A DNA stretch of 64,000 bases from DATEOR01 sp046733475. Its GTDB lineage: Bacteria; Actinomycetota; Thermoleophilia; Gaiellales; Gaiellaceae. The position numbers and the translations under genes were made by a program. The notes under the pieces were generated by a model that was not told the DNA's origin, ran no database searches, and was given only the letters and a program-made list of their open reading frames with translations. Each line of letters starts with the position of its first letter. Position 1 is the first letter of the stretch. Where the stretch lies: the NCBI GenBank assembly GCA_046733475.1, contig JBKPPF010000009.1, forward strand, positions 1-64,000, given 5' to 3'. Positions 60,266 to 64,000 of the stretch are shown here, one piece after another.

Positions 60266-61009
60266 GTGGGAGTGATCCACGAGGACGTCGTCGCCGAGGG
60301 CGAGCGCCTCATCGACCGAGCGGCGGCCGAGGGGGTTCCCCTTCGGCTGCTGGGCGGGGTGGGGATGCGGCTGCGGGCCCCAGGCGAGCTCGCCCCCGTG
60401 TTCCGGCGCACCTACGCGGACCTCGACTTCGTCACGACCAAGAAAGACGTCGGCGCGACGACGGGACTTTTCCGCGCGGAGGGCTACGAGGCCCAGGTCG
60501 CCTTCAACGCCCTCCACGGCGGCGAGCGCCTGCTCTTCTTCGACAACGACCATGACCGCCAGGTGGACGTCTTCGTCGGCTCGTTCTCGATGTGCCACAA
60601 GATCCCGCTCGACGGGCGCATCGAGGTCGATCCCGTGTCGATCCCTCTCGCGGAGCTCCTGCTCACGAAGCTCCAGGTCGTTCAGCTGAACGAGAAGGAC
60701 GTCCGCGACGCGCTGGCGCTCCTCCACGACCACGATGTCGCGGACGCGGACGGCGACACGATCAACGGCGCGCGCGTGGCCGAGCTCTGCGCTTCGGACT
60801 GGGGCCTCTGGCGCACGATCACGCAGAACCTTGCCGCCTGCCGTGACTTCGCGGGCTCGGTCGACGTGCCCGACCGCGAAACGCTCGAAAAGCGCTTCGA
60901 CGCGCTCCTCGGGCGGATCGAGGACGAGCCGAAGTCGCGCTCCTGGCGAATGCGCGCCAAGATCGGCGACCGGAAGCGTTGGTACGACTTGCCCGAAGAA
61001 GTTGCATAG
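60266..61009 (+). CDS. Nucleotidyltransferase-fold protein (AbiEii-like)
   Basis: A 247-residue protein from GTG 60266. LLGGVGMRLRAPGE then RTYADLDFVTTKKDV gives the GG...D-x-D pattern of MNT/AbiEii-type nucleotidyltransferases, with RQVDVFVGSFSMCHKIPL supplying the third Asp. IPLAELLLTKLQVVQLNEKDVRDALALL is typical of the AbiEii/AbiGii neighbourhood. No antitoxin (AbiEi-like) gene is adjacent, so a toxin role is not supported; it may modify RNA or protein. It is divergent from the ABC exporter genes. Confidence 0.7.
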   Translation: MGVIHEDVVAEGERLIDRAAAEGVPLRLLGGVGMRLRAPGELAPVFRRTYADLDFVTTKKDVGATTGLFRAEGYEAQVAFNALHGGERLLFFDNDHDRQVDVFVGSFSMCHKIPLDGRIEVDPVSIPLAELLLTKLQVVQLNEKDVRDALALLHDHDVADADGDTINGARVAELCASDWGLWRTITQNLAACRDFAGSVDVPDRETLEKRFDALLGRIEDEPKSRSWRMRAKIGDRKRWYDLPEEVA

Positions 61010-61042
61010 AACAGGCAGAAGTCGTCTAATCCCGCACTGACA

Positions 61043-61984
61043 GTGCGGCTCTTCTTCGCCACCGACATCCACGGCTCGGAGACCTGCTGGCGGAAGTTTC
61101 TGAACAGCGGGAAGCACTACGAGGCGGATGTAATCGTGCTCGGCGGCGACATGACCGGCAAGGCGCTCGTCCCGATCGTCCACGACGGCGGCGGCAGCTG
61201 GCACGCGACCTTGCTGGAGAACAGGGAGAGACTCGAGGGCGAGGAGGCGGTTGCCGCCTTCGAAGAGGCGGTCATCCGCAGGGGCTACTACCCCTTCCGC
61301 ACCGAGCCGGACGAGCTCCGCGACCTCGCTGACGACGAGCCGCGCTGGCACCAGCTGTTCCACAACGAGATGCTGAAGACGGTGGAGCGCTGGATGAACC
61401 TCGCGGACGAGCGGCTCGAGGGCAGCGGCATCCGCTGCTTCGTCTGCCCGGGGAACGACGACCAGCTCGACATCGACGATGTTGTGGCTCGGGCGCGCAA
61501 CGTCGAGCTCGCCGAAGGCCGCGTCGTGGAGCTGGACGGGTTCCAGATGGCGTCGACGGGCTGGTCGAACCTCACCCCGTGGGACACGTACCGCGAGGAG
61601 GACGAGCCGCAGCTCGCCGAGCGCATCAAGCGGGTGGTAGACCAGGTGACCGCCGAACCCGAGCGGACGATCTTCAGCTTCCACTGCCCGCCCTACAACT
61701 CAGGCTTGGACGAGGCTCCCGAGCTCACCGAGAACATGGAGCTGAAGGACGCGGGCCGCGCGACGAAGCCGGTGGGCTCGACCGCCGTCCGGCAGGCGAT
61801 CGAAGATTTCGAGCCGGCGCTCTCCCTCCACGGCCACATCCATGAGTGCAAGGCGTCCGCGCGGATCGGGCGCACGCTCTGCATCAACCCCGGGAGCTCC
61901 TACGAGCAGGGCGATCTCCTCGGGGCCGTCATCGACCTCGACGGCAAGAAGAAGGTCAAGCGCTTCCTGCTCACGAGCGGATAG
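61043..61984 (+). CDS. Metallophosphoesterase
   Basis: A 313-residue calcineurin-like phosphoesterase from GTG 61043. The metal-ligand motifs are D8 and H10 (FATDIHGSE), GGDMTG, PGNDDQ, FSFHCPPY and LHGHIHE. The domain has a long helical insert (about 75-130). Such proteins cleave phosphomono- or diesters, often nucleotides, with two metal ions. It lies 33 nt after the nucleotidyltransferase and 9 nt before the permease, so the three may be co-transcribed. Confidence 0.9.
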   Translation: MRLFFATDIHGSETCWRKFLNSGKHYEADVIVLGGDMTGKALVPIVHDGGGSWHATLLENRERLEGEEAVAAFEEAVIRRGYYPFRTEPDELRDLADDEPRWHQLFHNEMLKTVERWMNLADERLEGSGIRCFVCPGNDDQLDIDDVVARARNVELAEGRVVELDGFQMASTGWSNLTPWDTYREEDEPQLAERIKRVVDQVTAEPERTIFSFHCPPYNSGLDEAPELTENMELKDAGRATKPVGSTAVRQAIEDFEPALSLHGHIHECKASARIGRTLCINPGSSYEQGDLLGAVIDLDGKKKVKRFLLTSG

Positions 61985-61993
61985 GAGGACTGC

Positions 61994-63610
61994 ATGGCGA
62001 CGACTGCGGGTGACATGCCGTACGAGGAGCGTTCACTCTTCGTACGGAAGGCCACAGGCCTCGTGCGCGGCTGGTCGGTGAAGGACGCGTTCATCTACGC
62101 GACCTTCTCGATCAACCTGATCACACTAGGCCTCTACATATTCTCGTACGGCCCGTTCATCCCGAACGCGAGCCTTCTCTGGGCCGTGCTGCTTTCGGGC
62201 GCGTATCTCCTCTTCCAGACGATCGTGTACTCCTCGCTCATCGCGGCGATGCCCAGGGCTGGCGGCGACTACGTCTGGGTCAGCCGTGTCATAGGCGGCG
62301 GCATCGGGTTCGTGCTCGCGGTCTGCGGCTGGTGGTTCATCAACTGGCACTGGGTGCCCATCTACGCGAACATCCTCGAGAAGGAGTTCTTCCAGCCGCT
62401 TGCCGCCATCATCGGCTGGGACGCGGCCGTGACCTTCTTCGGCGAGCCCAAAGGCCTCTTCACGGCCTCCGTGATCACGGCCGTCCTGGCCGCGTTCTTC
62501 ATCTCGCTCGGCATGCGCGGCTACGCGGCCCTGCAGAAGATGTGCTTCTACGGAGGACTTCTCGGCCTGGCGATCGTCTTCGGCCTTCTCCTCTTCCACT
62601 CGAAGGACGCATTCATCAGCGCGTTCAACTCGGGTGCGCAGGACCAGTACGGAGCAAGTGGCGACGCGTACGCAAAGACGCTCGAGGCCGGGAACTACGA
62701 GGGTGCGGACAACCTCACGAGCCTTGCCTTCGGGACGACCGTCCTGCTCATCCCGATGATCGCGTTCTTCAATCTCTGGTCGAACTGGGGCGCGACGCTC
62801 TACGGTGAGGTCCGCGGGGCCTCCGACTTCCGTAAGAACATCTACGCGATGGCGGGAGCGCTGATCACGACGTCGATCGCCGCGATCATCTTCTTCCTGC
62901 TCATCTCGAAGACGATGGGCTGGGACTTCTACAACTCCGCGAACAACGCGTTCTGGTCCGGGTCCGACTCCATGGGCGGCGTCTGGCCCTACCCGGTGAC
63001 GCTCGCCACGTTCTTCATCAGCCCGTGGCTCCAGTTCATCGTCATCCTGCTCATGTCGCTCTGGTTCTTCGGCTGGGTCGGGACGGTGTTCCTGACCGCG
63101 AGCCGCGTGATCTTCGCGACGGCGTTCGACCGCATCCTCCCGGAGAGGGTGGCGCAGGTCTCGAAGAGCGGCGTGCCCTACTACGCGATCCTGATCATGT
63201 TCGTCCCGTCACTCGTGATCGCGTACTTCTACGCGTACAGTCCGACGTTCTTCAGCTGGACGCTCGACGCGACGCTCGTCATAGCCGTGACGTTTGTCGG
63301 CTCGACGGTGGCGGCGATGATCCTCCCGTGGCGAAAGCCGGAGATCTACAACGCCTCGCCGATCGCGAAGTACAAGGTGGCGGGCCTGCCGCTGATCACG
63401 GTCGCAGGAGTCGCGTTCCTCGCATTCCTCGGCTTCTGCATCTACAAGTGGCTCCAGGACGACGTCTACGGCTCCAACGACCCGGGCTCGCTCATCTACA
63501 TGGGCTGCCTGTACGGGATCGCACTCGCGATCTACGTGATCTCCAGGATCGTCCGCAAACGGCAGGGGATGAACCTGAAGATGGTCTACGACGAGATTCC
63601 GGCGGAATAG
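61994..63610 (+). CDS. APC-family amino acid permease
   Basis: A 538-residue, 12-helix permease. It has a consensus APC N-half (VKDAFIYATFSINLITLGLY, MPRAGGDYVWVSRVIGGGIGFV) and a C-half with WFFGWVGTVFLTASRVIFATAFDRILPERVAQVSKSGVPYYAI, the helix-8 consensus of the APC group. Between helices 5 and 7 is a longer loop than usual. It imports an amino acid, amine or related molecule; the substrate is unknown. A strong Shine-Dalgarno (GGATAGGAGG) precedes the ATG. Confidence 0.92.
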   Translation: MATTAGDMPYEERSLFVRKATGLVRGWSVKDAFIYATFSINLITLGLYIFSYGPFIPNASLLWAVLLSGAYLLFQTIVYSSLIAAMPRAGGDYVWVSRVIGGGIGFVLAVCGWWFINWHWVPIYANILEKEFFQPLAAIIGWDAAVTFFGEPKGLFTASVITAVLAAFFISLGMRGYAALQKMCFYGGLLGLAIVFGLLLFHSKDAFISAFNSGAQDQYGASGDAYAKTLEAGNYEGADNLTSLAFGTTVLLIPMIAFFNLWSNWGATLYGEVRGASDFRKNIYAMAGALITTSIAAIIFFLLISKTMGWDFYNSANNAFWSGSDSMGGVWPYPVTLATFFISPWLQFIVILLMSLWFFGWVGTVFLTASRVIFATAFDRILPERVAQVSKSGVPYYAILIMFVPSLVIAYFYAYSPTFFSWTLDATLVIAVTFVGSTVAAMILPWRKPEIYNASPIAKYKVAGLPLITVAGVAFLAFLGFCIYKWLQDDVYGSNDPGSLIYMGCLYGIALAIYVISRIVRKRQGMNLKMVYDEIPAE

Positions 63611-63621
63611 CCGGATCCTTC

Positions 63622-63651
63622 GACAGGCGCGCCTTCCGGGGCGCGCCTGTC
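63622..63651. terminator. Bidirectional terminator between permease and choline-kinase-like gene
   Basis: A 12-bp perfect stem (GACAGGCGCGCC at 63622-63633, complement at 63640-63651) with a TTCCGG loop. Its right arm overlaps the stop codon of the leftward gene. No T-tract, but strength and position favour termination. Confidence 0.8.
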
Positions 63652-64000
63652 AATCCTCGCGCTGCACGTCTTCGAGGAGCCGCTCGAAGTCGGGACCTTC
63701 GAACTCCGCGACAGCGCGCTCGTACTTCTCCACGCCCCAGCCCCAGAAGTCGAAGTCGATATCGGAGACGCTGTCCTGGATGGACGCCCAGAGCGTCCAG
63801 CCGTACTTGGACATGAGGCCCCAGAGGCGCGCGCGGGCGACCTTGTTCGCGAGCGGCCGGCCGTAGTAGTGGGTGACGAGCTCGTCGAGCTGCGCGAGCG
63901 CGAGGTTCGATTCGCTCCAGACGTTGCCGAGCTCGAAACAGGCGTCGTTGTTGCCGGAGTACTCGTAGTCGATCAGACGGAACCCGTCGCCGACGTCGAT
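63650..64000 (-). CDS. Choline/ethanolamine kinase-like phosphotransferase, C-terminal part
   Basis: The last 116 codons of a leftward gene that begins beyond the window. RLIDYEYSGNNDACFELGN is the DFEYA/IDYEY motif of choline kinases, whose Asp binds Mg2+. LDELVTHYYGRP and LWGLMSKYGWTLWASIQDSVS follow the ChoK/LicA C-terminal pattern. It would phosphorylate choline or a similar amine. It converges on the APC permease gene, which could supply its substrate; that link is speculation. Confidence 0.85.
   Translation of the reverse strand: MDVGDGFRLIDYEYSGNNDACFELGNVWSESNLALAQLDELVTHYYGRPLANKVARARLWGLMSKYGWTLWASIQDSVSDIDFDFWGWGVEKYERAVAEFEGPDFERLLEDVQRED

Overview
The window is a stretch of chromosome from a high-G+C bacterium, most likely an actinomycetote and plausibly a Thermoleophilia/Gaiellales-type lineage. 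That placement is inference. It rests on very GC-rich codon use, many GTG and TTG starts, a GuaB3-type IMP dehydrogenase-like protein, a DnaQ-like/GIY-YIG fusion nuclease preceded by a Gram-positive LexA box, and frequent 1-14 nt overlaps between neighbouring genes. No rRNA and no CRISPR array were seen. One tRNA, tRNA-Pro(TGG), lies at 56896-56969.

Layout. 1-5103: a divergent ECF sigma-factor fragment, then a DUF4331 secreted protein, a TPR protein and two different Ni/Co transporter-family membrane proteins in one tight run. 5104-10330: a less GC-rich accessory island. It holds a rhodanese remnant, a three-unit non-coding repeat, a secreted protein, about 1 kb of hairpin-rich non-coding DNA, a chain of very small genes (Lsr2-like, zinc ribbon, others) and a tyrosine recombinase. 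10331-22466: core genes for pyrimidine synthesis (pyrE, pyrF), HU, the SOS-type nuclease, a D-Ala-D-Ala carboxypeptidase, a sugar kinase, guaB3 and guaA. 22463-25377: an encapsulated-ferritin-like protein without encapsulin, PAP2, acylphosphatase and two MFS transporters. 25385-34641: rplM-rpsI, glmM, glmS, acpS, nnr, alr and a CCA-adding enzyme, a translation and cell-envelope block with two structured leaders. 34625-41470: redoxin, acyltransferase, flippase-like protein, PAP2, SDR, fabI and a large membrane protein. 41401-43052: glutamate-cysteine ligase coupled to a peroxiredoxin whose catalytic cysteine codon is an in-frame TGA, a probable selenoprotein. 43150-51210: assorted enzymes, thioredoxin, ileS and ispH. 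51278-58177: a structured intergenic region, a 1310-residue multi-GAF histidine kinase with its response regulator, a DMT permease, tRNA-Pro, a VOC remnant and an aldo/keto reductase. 58178-64000: an ABC exporter, a nucleotidyltransferase-fold protein, a metallophosphoesterase, an APC permease and the 3' part of a choline-kinase-like gene.

How the genes work together. glmM and glmS make UDP-GlcNAc precursors, and alr and the carboxypeptidase serve peptidoglycan. pyrE/pyrF and guaA supply nucleotides. The glutamate-cysteine ligase, seleno-peroxiredoxin, thioredoxin and redoxin form a thiol/peroxide theme. The most noteworthy items are the TGA-containing peroxiredoxin, the LexA box fused to the start codon of the nuclease gene, the small integrative island with its unexplained repeats, and the structured leaders of glmS and rplM.
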